DNA of 14,795 nucleotides from DATJZH01 sp035499215 (GCA_035499215.1 DATJZH010000051.1:1-14795); one strand, 5' to 3'; counted from the first letter of the stretch, positions 1-7,514 are shown. Numbers and translations are program-made. The notes: a model not told the origin generated them from the letters alone.

Positions 1-715
1 TGCCCGCGACGGCATGACCGCGGCCGCGCCGCCCCGGCGGTACCCAGACGCCCTGGACCTGGCAGGCCAGGGGGGTGACCGCGCCGATCTCCGCCTTGAA
101 TACCACTTCGCCCTCGTCGATCCTGGCGAACGACCGGCCGGCCCGGATCAGGTCCAGCACCCTGGCACGGTAAGCCGCGCCGCCGTCGGGACCGATCGGC
201 GAGACCCCGACTTCCTCGGTGAACATCGCGATGCAGGCGGGCAGCAGGACGTCGAGCTCGTCAATACGCACCGGCCGGACCAGCGGGTCGGGATCGGCGA
301 GCGGAACGCTGGAAATCGACATGACCGGCTGGACCGAGCGGATCTCCCGCGGCTGGCTCCAGTAGGGGGCAAGCAGCCGCCACAGCTCCCCGACCGCCGT
401 CGCTGCGCCGACAATGGACGAGCACCGGCGTCCCTGCAGCCTGGCGCGCTCGGCGAACGCTGCGACGGCGCCAGGCGTTACCGCGACAGGCACCAGGTTG
501 GCGCCGGAATAGCACAGCGAGGCAAGCCGGCCGTTTTCGTGGTAGCCCCACACCTGGGCGCCCAGCCGGGCCGGATCGAGCCCCGCGCTCCGGATCCGCG
601 AGCTGACGAAGACGTTCGTCACCGCATCACGGTCGCAGATGGCCAGCACCTGATCGCGATCGTGATCAGTCAGCAGGCGTAGCGACGAGGATCGCCACGA
701 CTTGGTGCGGAGCAC
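1..715 (-). CDS. GNAT-family N-acetyltransferase with N-terminal DUF4081 domain (3' end beyond window)
   Basis: Read on the minus strand this is an open frame of 238 codons with no stop before the window edge, so the C-terminus is missing, probably 40-50 residues judged from the mycobacterial relative Rv2867c. The N-terminal half has the DUF4081 hallmarks: an early DRDAVTNVFVSSRI stretch (about residues 28-41), then GAQVWGYHENGRLASLCYSG and a conserved CSSIVG. The last visible residues, VWVPPGRRGRGHA, contain the acetyl-CoA pyrophosphate loop R-x-x-G-x-A, so the catalytic GNAT fold is just entered. The substrate is unknown. The family sits downstream of ispG in M. tuberculosis (Rv2867c-Rv2870c), matching this place in the cluster. 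The GTG start at 715 is the only plausible start near the conserved N-terminus. It has no Shine-Dalgarno, but a TACGCT box lies 6 nt upstream. It begins 76 bp after the peptidase stop. Family is confident; function is not. Confidence 0.88.
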   Translation of the reverse strand, partial: MLRTKSWRSSSLRLLTDHDRDQVLAICDRDAVTNVFVSSRIRSAGLDPARLGAQVWGYHENGRLASLCYSGANLVPVAVTPGAVAAFAERARLQGRRCSSIVGAATAVGELWRLLAPYWSQPREIRSVQPVMSISSVPLADPDPLVRPVRIDELDVLLPACIAMFTEEVGVSPIGPDGGAAYRARVLDLIRAGRSFARIDEGEVVFKAEIGAVTPLACQVQGVWVPPGRRGRGHAVAG

Positions 716-721
716 TCCATC

Positions 722-727
722 AGCGTA
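722..727 (-). promoter_or_regulatory. Candidate -10 element for a leaderless GNAT transcript
   Basis: On the minus strand TACGCT (TANNNT form) lies in the 76-bp gap after the peptidase gene, followed by six bases and then the GTG start of the acetyltransferase. That spacing would place the transcription start on the start codon, and the gene has no Shine-Dalgarno. No good -35 hexamer is visible 16-18 nt further upstream. The motif is short, so this is an inference supported mainly by the same arrangement at mshC. Confidence 0.3.
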
Positions 728-791
728 ACGGCATCCCGGCAGACACGGACCTGCCGGTTCCCGGGGCGAGCGATGCCCGGGCGGCCCCCCC

Positions 792-2345
792 TTAGCCAGC
801 GGGCACCGGCGGGGGCACTGCCGGGCAGGTCGCATTGACCAGCCCGGTCCCGGCCGGCAGGGCACCGGTGCCCAGATAGCGGTTGAGGTAGCCGTTGACG
901 CAATTGTTGGGCGGGTTGGCCAGTGACTGGCCGTGGTTACCGCCGCCTTCGACCACGACCATCCGGGCGCTGGGCAGCAGCCGGTGCGCCTGCTGCGCCC
1001 CGGCATACGGGGTTGCCGCGTCCAGCGAGCCCTGCAGCATCAGGATGCCGGGCAGGCCAGCCCCGGTGATCCGCAGCGGCCTGGCCGGCCCGCGCACCGG
1101 CCAGAAGGCGCATGCCGCGTTGAACCATGCGTTGTCCCACGCCTCGAACGGCGCTGCCCGGTAGACCATTCTGGCGTCGGCGTCCCACCGGGACCAGTTG
1201 CGCGGCCAGGCGACATCACTGCACTCCACGGCGTTGTAGACTGCGAACTCGTTCTCGTTCTGCCGTCCCTCGGTGTCGTACTGGACGACCAGCGGCCGGG
1301 CCGGGCCGCCGTGGCTATACGAGGCCAGCGCCGTTGCCAGCCCCGGCCAGTACTGATCGTCATAGCCGCCCGTCAGGAACGTGTCGTCGAATTCGTCCGG
1401 GCCGATCATCGGGCCGGACGCGCCGGCGATGGGATGCCGGGCCAGCCGTCCGCGCGCGGTGTACCAGGCCGTGCTCACCTGCGCCGCGGTGGCGCCGAGG
1501 TGATAGATGCTGTCATAGCGAGCCACCCAGGCGAAGAACGCCTCCATCCGGCCCTCGAACGCATAATCCTGGCTCATGTTATCGGCGTACCAGGCTCCGG
1601 TGGGATCAACGACGCTGTCCAGCACCATCCGGCGCAGGTGACTCGGGAAGAGCGTCGCATAGACCTGGCCGAGGTAGGTGCCGTAGGAATAGCCGAGGTA
1701 GCTGATCTTCTGCTGGCCCAGGGCAGCCCGGATCGAGTCCATGTCCCTGGCGATATCCGCCGACGTCAGGTACGGCAGCAGCCAGCCGTACCGTTTCTGG
1801 CAGTCGCTGGCGTACGTCCTGGCGCGGCGGATCAGGACCTGCTCGGCGGCCCGGGTCGCCGGGATGTAATCGGGCCGCACTCCGGCGAAGAACGACGGGT
1901 CGCAGTGCAGGGCAGGGACCGAGGCACCGACCCCGCGAGTGTCGAAGCCGACGATCGTGTAGCGGGCGGCAACTGCCGGATCCAGGCCGCCGGCGACGAA
2001 GGCGGCGAGGCCGCGGCCGGCGCCGCCCGGGCCGCCTGGATTGACGAGCAGAACGCCCTGCCGACGGCCGGCCGGGGCGGTCGCCGGGGCCTCGGAGAGC
2101 GCCAGCGTGATCTTCCTGCCGCGGGGCTCACGGTAATCGAGCGGCACCTGCAGGCTCGCGCACCGCAGTCCCTGGCCCACGCTGGGGCATGGGCGCCAGC
2201 TCAGCGTCGTCCGGGCCAGCTCGCCGGCAAGCGCCGGCCCGGCAGCCGGCGGGGCAGAACCGCCGGTGGGCCTGGCCGACCCGCCGGCGCAGCCCGCAAC
2301 GCCGAGCGTGACGGCTGCCAGCGCCGCGAGCAGCGCTCTTTTCAC
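792..2345 (-). CDS. Secreted lipoprotein alpha/beta hydrolase, tripeptidyl aminopeptidase type (peptidase family S33)
   Basis: This 517-residue exported serine hydrolase is related to the Streptomyces Tap/SlpD/SlpE peptidases and mycobacterial Hip1/CaeA. The N-terminus is a lipoprotein signal peptide with lipobox VAGC, so Cys19 should be lipidated and the enzyme should act on the outer face of the membrane. The oxyanion region NPGGPGGAG is at 102-110. The nucleophile elbow GYSYG is at 218-222 (Ser220), in the family context YLGYSYGTYLGQVYA. Asp442 (GSLDAATPY) and His471 (GGGNHGQSL) complete the triad inside a C-terminal TAP-like domain. Eight further cysteines (53, 62, 148, 182, 375, 412, 482, 507) suit disulfide bonding outside the cell. 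The GTG start at 2345 has a GGAAGG ribosome-binding site at good distance. Probable activity is removal of N-terminal tripeptides or cleavage of envelope proteins; the substrate is unknown. It lies between ispG and the GNAT gene, where M. tuberculosis has no gene. Family sure, substrate not. Confidence 0.93.
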   Translation of the reverse strand: MKRALLAALAAVTLGVAGCAGGSARPTGGSAPPAAGPALAGELARTTLSWRPCPSVGQGLRCASLQVPLDYREPRGRKITLALSEAPATAPAGRRQGVLLVNPGGPGGAGRGLAAFVAGGLDPAVAARYTIVGFDTRGVGASVPALHCDPSFFAGVRPDYIPATRAAEQVLIRRARTYASDCQKRYGWLLPYLTSADIARDMDSIRAALGQQKISYLGYSYGTYLGQVYATLFPSHLRRMVLDSVVDPTGAWYADNMSQDYAFEGRMEAFFAWVARYDSIYHLGATAAQVSTAWYTARGRLARHPIAGASGPMIGPDEFDDTFLTGGYDDQYWPGLATALASYSHGGPARPLVVQYDTEGRQNENEFAVYNAVECSDVAWPRNWSRWDADARMVYRAAPFEAWDNAWFNAACAFWPVRGPARPLRITGAGLPGILMLQGSLDAATPYAGAQQAHRLLPSARMVVVEGGGNHGQSLANPPNNCVNGYLNRYLGTGALPAGTGLVNATCPAVPPPVPAG

Positions 2346-2372
2346 GGAGCCATCCTTCCCGCCCCGGCGGCC

Positions 2373-2428
2373 GGCTGACCGCCCCGGCGCCGCGCCGCCC
2401 GGCTGACCGCCCCGGCGCCGCGCCGCCC
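2373..2428. repeat. Perfect tandem duplication of a 28-bp unit
   Basis: Positions 2373-2400 and 2401-2428 are identical, each beginning ggctgaccgccccggcg and ending cgccgccc. The unit contains the self-complementary core cggcgccg. The repeat fills most of the 91-bp gap between the ispG stop and the peptidase start, ending eight bases downstream of the ispG stop codon and 27 bases upstream of the peptidase GTG. A perfect duplication of this length looks recent. It has no T-tract and does not form an obvious intrinsic terminator. Confidence 0.9.
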
Positions 2429-2436
2429 GGTCCGCC

Positions 2437-3573
2437 TCAGCCGTCGGCCGGCTCCATGGTGGCCGCGAGCTTCATGGCCTCCTCGATCAGGGTTTCCACG
2501 ATCTGCGACTCGGGCACGGTCTTGATGACCTCGCCCCGCACGAAGATCTGCCCCTTGCCGTTGCCGGATGCCACGCCGAGATCAGCTTCGCGGGCCTCGC
2601 CAGGACCGTTGACGACGCAGCCCATCACCGCGACGCGCAGCGGGACATCCATCCCGTTCAGCGCGGCCGTTACCTGATCGGCCAGCGTATACACGTCCAC
2701 CTGGGCGCGGCCGCAGGACGGGCAGGAGACGATCTCCAGGCCCCGCTCGCGCATGCCGAGCGACTCCAGGATGGCGATGCCGACCTTGACCTCCTCGACC
2801 GGCGGGGCGGACAGCGAGACCCGGATCGTGTCGCCGATCCCCTCGGCCAGCAGCGCGCCGAACGCCACCGCTGACTTGACCGTGCCCTGGAAGGCCGGCC
2901 CGGCCTCGGTCACGCCCAGGTGCAGCGGGTAGTCGCACTGCTGCGCGAGCTGCCGGTAAGCGTTGATCATCACGACCGGGTCGTGGTGCTTGACCGAGAT
3001 CTTGATGTCGGTGAAGCCATGCTCCTCGAACAGCGAGCACTCCCACAGCGCGGACTCCGCCAGTGCCTCCGGCGTGGCCTTGCCGTACTTGGCCAGCAGC
3101 CGCTTGTCCAGCGAACCGGCGTTCACGCCGATCCTGATCGGGGTTCCCGCGGCCGAGGCTGCCTTGGCGATCTCGGCGACCTTGTCATCGAAGGCCTTGA
3201 TGTTGCCGGGGTTGACCCGGACGGCCGCGCAGCCCGCGTCGATCGCGGCGAAGACGTACCGCGGCTGGAAATGGATGTCGGCGATCACCGGGATCTGCGA
3301 CTTGCGCGCGATCTCGGGCAGAGCCTCGGCGTCGTCCTGGGACGGCACGGCGACCCGGACAATCTGGCATCCGGCCGCGGTGAGCTCGGCGATCTGCTGC
3401 AGCGTCGCGTTCACGTCTGCCGTCAGCGTGGTGGTCATCGACTGGACCGAGACGGGCGCGCCGCCGCCGACCGGCACCGCGCGCTTGCCCTTGCCCACGA
3501 CGATCTGGCGGGAGGCGCGGCGCGGTGCCAGCGGCGGCGGCGGCAGCGGCGGCAGGCCAAGGTCAACAGGCAT
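2437..3573 (-). CDS. ispG: 4-hydroxy-3-methylbut-2-en-1-yl diphosphate synthase (MEP pathway, IspG/GcpE)
   Basis: This cytosolic iron-sulfur enzyme converts 2-C-methyl-D-erythritol 2,4-cyclodiphosphate to HMBPP, the penultimate step of isoprenoid precursor synthesis, using electrons from ferredoxin or flavodoxin. The 378-residue protein has the two-domain bacterial layout: an N-terminal TIM-barrel with SVQSMT, VADIHF-type and VRVNPGN motifs (about 42-123), and a C-terminal cluster domain. The [4Fe-4S] ligands are Cys284 and Cys287 (CPSCGRAQVD), Cys319 (MGCVVNGPGE) and Glu326. All are present, so the enzyme should be active. The ATG at 3573 follows the rseP stop by 12 bp, and its AAGGTGA ribosome-binding site begins inside the rseP TAA codon, so translation is probably coupled. 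The N-terminus is unusually proline-rich (LPPLPPPPLAP, residues 7-17). Confidence 0.98.
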   Translation of the reverse strand: MPVDLGLPPLPPPPLAPRRASRQIVVGKGKRAVPVGGGAPVSVQSMTTTLTADVNATLQQIAELTAAGCQIVRVAVPSQDDAEALPEIARKSQIPVIADIHFQPRYVFAAIDAGCAAVRVNPGNIKAFDDKVAEIAKAASAAGTPIRIGVNAGSLDKRLLAKYGKATPEALAESALWECSLFEEHGFTDIKISVKHHDPVVMINAYRQLAQQCDYPLHLGVTEAGPAFQGTVKSAVAFGALLAEGIGDTIRVSLSAPPVEEVKVGIAILESLGMRERGLEIVSCPSCGRAQVDVYTLADQVTAALNGMDVPLRVAVMGCVVNGPGEAREADLGVASGNGKGQIFVRGEVIKTVPESQIVETLIEEAMKLAATMEPADG

Positions 3574-3585
3574 CAGGAAGTCACC

Positions 3586-4782
3586 TTACTGAGTCAGATG
3601 AATCGGATTGAAGATATCGGCCGCGATCAGGAGGAGGCCGAGGCCAACCAGCACGGCGAAAACGCCGACGCTGACCGGTATCAGCTTGCGCATATCCACC
3701 TGTCCGGGATCGGGCCGGCCGAGCAGCCGGGCCAGCCAGGCCCTTGCGCGCTCGTAGATGACGATCGCGAGGTGGCCGCCGTCCAGCGGCAGCAGCGGCA
3801 GGAGGTTGAACAGGCCGACGAAGATGTTCAGCGATATGACGATCAGCAGCAGCGATGAAACCGTGTACCTCCAGCCGACACTGGACTGCACCGCCTGGCC
3901 GGCGATATCGGCGGCCCCCACCACGCTGGTCACGTTGCCCGCCGGGGTGTGCGACCGGTTCTTGGCGAACAGATCAGGCAGCGCGCTGGGCAGCTTCTCC
4001 GCAGCCGCTACCGAGCCGGTCACCACCTCGCCGAAGGCAGTGCCGGCGAAAGACGCGGCACTGACCGGGCCCCGCCGCTGGAAGACCACTGAGTTCTCGA
4101 TGCCGAGGTAGGAGCCTTTGCGCTGCGGCACCCGGGCGGGGGTGACCGTGATGGACCGGCGCCGGCCGGACCTCACGACGACGACGGTCATGGGCCGGCC
4201 GGCAGGCTGCTTCCTGATCACTGACCCCAGCTGGATCCAGCTGTGCACCGGGGTCCCGGCAGCTGAGATGATCTTGTCACCGCCTTGCAGGCCCGCTTTC
4301 CTGGCCGGCGAGATGCCCCGGCTGCCGGCGCAGGAGGCGGTGTTCAGCGCCGTCGCGCTGGCGGGCAGGCAGGTGTCCACTCTGCCGATGGTGGTGGTGT
4401 CGTTGTTCGCTAGCCCGATCCCGACCGCCAGCACGATCAGCAGCACGAAGGCGAGCGCAAAGTGCATGAAGGAGCCCGCGGCCAGCACGATGATGCGCTG
4501 CCAGCCGGGCTGCCGCCGGAACGAGCGCGGCTCGTCGGCCGGGTCAACCTCGTCCAGGGTCGTCATCCCGGTGATCTTCACGAAGCCGCCGAGCGGGAGC
4601 GCCTTGACCCCGTACTCGGTCTCGCCCCGCACCCGGGACCAGATCGTCTGCCCGAACCCGACGAAGAACTGGGTGACCTTCATGTGGAACTTCTTGGCGG
4701 TCAGGAAGTGCCCGGCCTCGTGCAGCATGACCGAGACCAGCAATGCGAGTACGAAGATGACAACTCCGAGCAGGAAACTCAT
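3586..4782 (-). CDS. rseP: Site-2 intramembrane zinc metalloprotease (RseP/Rip1 family, M50)
   Basis: This polytopic membrane protease performs regulated intramembrane proteolysis; mycobacterial Rip1 (Rv2869c), at the same position, releases sigma factors by cutting anti-sigma factors. Within 398 residues the first membrane helix (about 3-20) runs into the zinc motif HEAGH (His21, Glu22, His25). The third zinc ligand is Asp334 in LLPLLPLDGGH. A second helix spans about 97-122, a PDZ domain about 130-215 (ISPARKAGLQGGDKIISAAG is its ligand-binding part), a third helix about 309-332, and a last one about 367-388. Two cysteines (137, 151) lie in the extracytoplasmic start of the PDZ region. The ATG at 4782 is preceded by a purine-rich GGGGAGAG. 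It lies 46 bp after dxr and 12 bp before ispG, so the three are probably co-transcribed. Its substrates cannot be read here; no sigma or anti-sigma gene is in the window. Confidence 0.97.
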   Translation of the reverse strand: MSFLLGVVIFVLALLVSVMLHEAGHFLTAKKFHMKVTQFFVGFGQTIWSRVRGETEYGVKALPLGGFVKITGMTTLDEVDPADEPRSFRRQPGWQRIIVLAAGSFMHFALAFVLLIVLAVGIGLANNDTTTIGRVDTCLPASATALNTASCAGSRGISPARKAGLQGGDKIISAAGTPVHSWIQLGSVIRKQPAGRPMTVVVVRSGRRRSITVTPARVPQRKGSYLGIENSVVFQRRGPVSAASFAGTAFGEVVTGSVAAAEKLPSALPDLFAKNRSHTPAGNVTSVVGAADIAGQAVQSSVGWRYTVSSLLLIVISLNIFVGLFNLLPLLPLDGGHLAIVIYERARAWLARLLGRPDPGQVDMRKLIPVSVGVFAVLVGLGLLLIAADIFNPIHLTQ

Positions 4783-4828
4783 CCCGCTGGCTCTCCCCTC
4801 CCGCGTGCCCGGCGCGGCGGGCTGCCGG

Positions 4829-6037
4829 TCACTGGCTCAGCGTGCCCGTCAGCTGACGTGCACGGCCCCTTGCCCATCTGTCCGCGGCGAGCACGTCATC
4901 AAGGCCGGCGACCTGGTGGCCGCAGCCGTCATGCTCAGAGACTACCTGCGCCACCGTGGCCACGATTGCCGCAAACGAGATGCGGCCCGCCAGGAATGCC
5001 GCGACGCATTCCTCATTCGCGGCGTTGTAGGCGGCGGGGGCCGTGCCGCCCGCGAGGCCCGCGGCGCGGGCGAGAGTCACCGCGGGAAATGCTTCCTCGT
5101 CCAGCGGCTCGAAGGTCCAGGACTGCGGCTCCCGCCAGTCAACCGGGCCCGCGGCGTCCGTGACCCGGTCGGGCCAGCCGAGCGCCAGCGCGATCGGTAT
5201 CCGCATGTCGGGCGGGCTGGCCTGGGCAATGGTCGAGCCGTCGCAGAACTCGACCATCGAGTGCACCACCGACTGCCGGTGGACGACCACCTCGATGCGG
5301 TCAAAATCGACCCCGAACAGCAGGTGCGCCTCGATCAGCTCCAGGCCCTTGTTGACCAGGGTGGCGGAATTCACCGTGATGACGGGGCCCATGTTCCAGG
5401 TCGGATGGGCCAGGGCCTGCTCCGGCGTCACTCCGGCCAGCTCGCTCTTGGTCCGGTGCAGGAACGGCCCGCCGCTGGCCGTCAGCACCAGCCGCCGGAC
5501 CTCGTCGCGCCGCCCGCCGCGCAGACACTGGGCCAGAGCGGAATGCTCGGAATCGACGGGGACAATCTGGCCCGGCGCCGCCCGGCTGGCAACCAGCGGG
5601 CCGCCCATGATAAGGGACTCCTTGTTGGCCAGCGCCAGCACCCGGCCGGCGTCGATGGCGGCGAGGGTGGCGGCCAGGCCGACAGCCCCGGTAACGGCGT
5701 TCAGCACCACGTCGCTGGGCCACGCCGCGACTTCCGCGACCGCATCGGGGCCAGCCATGACCTTGGGCAGCTGGCGCGCGCCGCAGCCGGCGGCCTGGTG
5801 CCGCAGGGCTGCCTGCAGCTGCGGGGCAGCCCGGTCGCTGGCGACCGCTACCACCTCGGCGCCGAATTCCAGCGCCTGCGCCGCCAGCAGCCCGGGGTTG
5901 CCGCCGCCTGCGGCGAGCCCGGTCACCCGGAACCGGCCCCGATTGCGCCGGATGATGTCAGCGGCCTGGATGCCGACCGACCCGGTCGAGCCGAGCAGGA
6001 CGATGTCGCGGTCATGGCCGAGCTGCGCAGCGTTCAT
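4829..6037 (-). CDS. dxr: 1-deoxy-D-xylulose 5-phosphate reductoisomerase (MEP pathway)
   Basis: This enzyme isomerises and reduces DXP to 2-C-methyl-D-erythritol 4-phosphate with NADPH and a divalent metal, the committed step of the MEP pathway and target of fosmidomycin. The NADPH motif LLGSTGSVGIQ is at 14-24. ANKESLIMGG starts at 137. The metal site is Asp162/Glu164 in PVDSEHSA plus Glu233 in NKGLELIEA. The catalytic loop and substrate residues are in HPTWNMG (211-217) and VVHRQSVVHSMVEF (251-264). The ATG at 6037 gives 402 residues, close to the family norm. The frame stays open upstream to 6280, but that part lies antisense to the DAHP synthase gene and adds about 81 residues with no family counterpart, so I reject it. 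The Shine-Dalgarno is weak. It is the first gene of the dxr-rseP-ispG cluster and diverges from the DAHP synthase gene. Confidence 0.97.
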   Translation of the reverse strand: MNAAQLGHDRDIVLLGSTGSVGIQAADIIRRNRGRFRVTGLAAGGGNPGLLAAQALEFGAEVVAVASDRAAPQLQAALRHQAAGCGARQLPKVMAGPDAVAEVAAWPSDVVLNAVTGAVGLAATLAAIDAGRVLALANKESLIMGGPLVASRAAPGQIVPVDSEHSALAQCLRGGRRDEVRRLVLTASGGPFLHRTKSELAGVTPEQALAHPTWNMGPVITVNSATLVNKGLELIEAHLLFGVDFDRIEVVVHRQSVVHSMVEFCDGSTIAQASPPDMRIPIALALGWPDRVTDAAGPVDWREPQSWTFEPLDEEAFPAVTLARAAGLAGGTAPAAYNAANEECVAAFLAGRISFAAIVATVAQVVSEHDGCGHQVAGLDDVLAADRWARGRARQLTGTLSQ

Positions 6038-6081
6038 CCCGCCATTCTCACCCGCGGCCACCCGCGTCCGCATGCTGCGCG

Positions 6082-6135
6082 TAGCGTGAGCACGTGATCC
6101 GCGACGACCGGCCGCTGCGGCCCGTTCGGCCATGA
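6082..6135 (+). promoter_or_regulatory. Candidate leaderless mini-ORF and -10 box upstream of the DAHP synthase gene
   Basis: In the 94-bp gap between divergent dxr and the DAHP synthase gene, TAGCGT (6082-6087) is followed six bases later by a GTG at 6094. That GTG opens a 13-codon frame, VIRDDRPLRPVRP. Its TGA stop (6133-6135) overlaps the ATG of the DAHP synthase gene in an ATGA arrangement typical of coupled translation. The DAHP synthase start has no Shine-Dalgarno and an in-frame stop at 6087-6089, so coupling would explain how it is translated. The peptide lacks Phe, Tyr or Trp codons, so attenuation by aromatic amino acids is unlikely. No -35 is visible. Inference only. Confidence 0.3.
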
Positions 6136-7514
6136 CGCCCCCGGTGACCGCTGCCACCGCGGCGGTATCAGACCCGGGCAGCTGGCACGGCCTGCCAGCC
6201 GCCCAGCAGCCGCCGTGGCCGGACCCGGCCCGGCTGTCGGCCGTGACCGCCGAGCTTTCCGCGCTGCCCCCGCTGGTCATCGCCGCCGAATGCGAGCTGC
6301 TGCGGCAGCGGCTCGCCGCGGTCGCCCGCGGCGAGGCGTTCCTGCTCCAGGGCGGAGATTGCGCGGAGACGTTCGCCGGGGCGACCGCGGATGCCGTCCG
6401 GGCGAAGATGCAGACGCTGCTGCAGATGGCCGTGGTGCTGACCTACGGGGCGAGCGTTCCCGTCGTGAAGATCGGCCGGATGGCCGGCCAGTTCGCCAAG
6501 CCGCGCTCGGAGCCTGCCGAGCGGCGAGGCGGCCGCGAGCTGCCCGCCTACCGTGGTGACGCCGTCAACGGCTTCGATTTCACCCCGGCGGCACGAACAC
6601 CGGATCCGAGGCGGCTGCTGCGCGCCTATCACTGCTCGGCCGCCACGCTGAACCTCAGCCGCGCCTTCACCACCGGGGGCTACGCGGACCTGCATCAGGT
6701 ACATGCCTGGAACCAGGACTTCGTCAGCGAGAGCCCGGCCGGGCAGCGATACGAGCGGCTGGCCGGGGACATCGACAGGGCGCTGGCCTTCATGCGGGCG
6801 TGCGGCGCCGATCCCGAGGAGCTGCGCTCCGTCGAGCTGTACTCCAGCCATGAGGCGCTCATCCTGGACTACGAGCACGCCCTGACCCGGATCGACGCCG
6901 GGTCCGGGCATGCCTACGACACGTCGGCCCATTTCCTCTGGATCGGCGAGCGGACCCGCGCGCTCGGCGGCGCCCACATCGAGTTCGCCCGCGGGATCCG
7001 CAACCCCATCGGCGTCAAGGTGGGCCCGGACGCCGCTCCCGCCGATGTGCTGGCGCTGGTCGGGAAGCTCAACCCCGGCGGCGAGCCGGGCCGGCTTACC
7101 TTGATCACCCGGCTTGGCGCCGGGCGGGTCCGCGACCTGCTGCCGCCGCTCATCCGGGCCGTCAGCGCGGCTGGCGCCCCGGTGGCCTGGGTGTGCGACC
7201 CGATGCACGGGAACACCTTCGAGGCACCGAGCGGCCACAAGACCCGCCGTTTCGATGAGGTGCTCGCCGAGGTCCAGGGCTTCTTCGAGGTCCACCGGCG
7301 GCTGGGCACCCATCCGGGCGGCATTCACATCGAGTTCACCGGTGACAACGTGACCGAGTGCGTGGGCGGCAGCCATCAGATCGCCGCGGCCGACCTGCAC
7401 CAGCGTTATGAGACCGTATGCGACCCGCGGCTCAACCGCAGTCAGGCGCTGGACCTGGCCTTCATGGTTGCCGGGAGCTGCCGGCGGCCGCCCAGGCCGC
7501 CGGCCCGTTCCTGA
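6132..7514 (+). CDS. aroG: Class II 3-deoxy-7-phosphoheptulonate (DAHP) synthase
   Basis: This enzyme condenses phosphoenolpyruvate with erythrose 4-phosphate, the first step of the shikimate pathway to aromatic amino acids. It is the class II (plant/actinobacterial) type, as in M. tuberculosis AroG. The order of motifs is LPAAQQPPWPD (21-31), LLQGGDCAETF (71-81), PVVKIGRMAGQFAKPRS (110-126), YRGDAVNGFDF (140-150), HAWNQDFV, CDPMHGNTFEA (355-365), THPGGIHIEFTG (393-404) and the RYETVCDPRLNRSQ end block. Metal ligands Cys77, His359, Glu401 and Asp431 are all present. The protein has 460 residues. Its N-terminus is about ten residues shorter than the mycobacterial one up to the metal cysteine, so aromatic feedback sites may differ. 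After the conserved end the last 10-13 residues (RRPPRPPARS) are non-conserved and overlap tmsB on the other strand. ATG 6132 is the first start after an in-frame stop at 6087. The gene symbol varies between species. Confidence 0.96.
   Translation: MTPPVTAATAAVSDPGSWHGLPAAQQPPWPDPARLSAVTAELSALPPLVIAAECELLRQRLAAVARGEAFLLQGGDCAETFAGATADAVRAKMQTLLQMAVVLTYGASVPVVKIGRMAGQFAKPRSEPAERRGGRELPAYRGDAVNGFDFTPAARTPDPRRLLRAYHCSAATLNLSRAFTTGGYADLHQVHAWNQDFVSESPAGQRYERLAGDIDRALAFMRACGADPEELRSVELYSSHEALILDYEHALTRIDAGSGHAYDTSAHFLWIGERTRALGGAHIEFARGIRNPIGVKVGPDAAPADVLALVGKLNPGGEPGRLTLITRLGAGRVRDLLPPLIRAVSAAGAPVAWVCDPMHGNTFEAPSGHKTRRFDEVLAEVQGFFEVHRRLGTHPGGIHIEFTGDNVTECVGGSHQIAAADLHQRYETVCDPRLNRSQALDLAFMVAGSCRRPPRPPARS

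Noticed and set aside
650..669. 20-bp near-perfect palindrome ctgatcgcgatcgtgatcag
   Set aside because: It lies inside the GNAT coding sequence, where it encodes a normal conserved stretch, and one such palindrome in a window this size is close to chance expectation.
14..682. 222-codon plus-strand open frame at the left end
   Set aside because: The minus strand carries a clear DUF4081-GNAT protein through the same bases; the plus frame has no recognisable features.
933..2378. 481-codon plus-strand open frame opposite the lipoprotein peptidase
   Set aside because: It is antisense to a complete hydrolase with signal peptide and catalytic triad, and shows no family motif.
4118..6097. 659-codon plus-strand open frame opposite rseP and dxr
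   Set aside because: It is antisense to two unmistakable genes, has no recognisable domain, and is Arg/Gly/Pro/Ala-rich as high-GC shadow frames are.
6038..6280. N-terminal extension of Dxr by 81 residues
   Set aside because: It would overlap the DAHP synthase gene on the other strand, and the family starts near ATG 6037.
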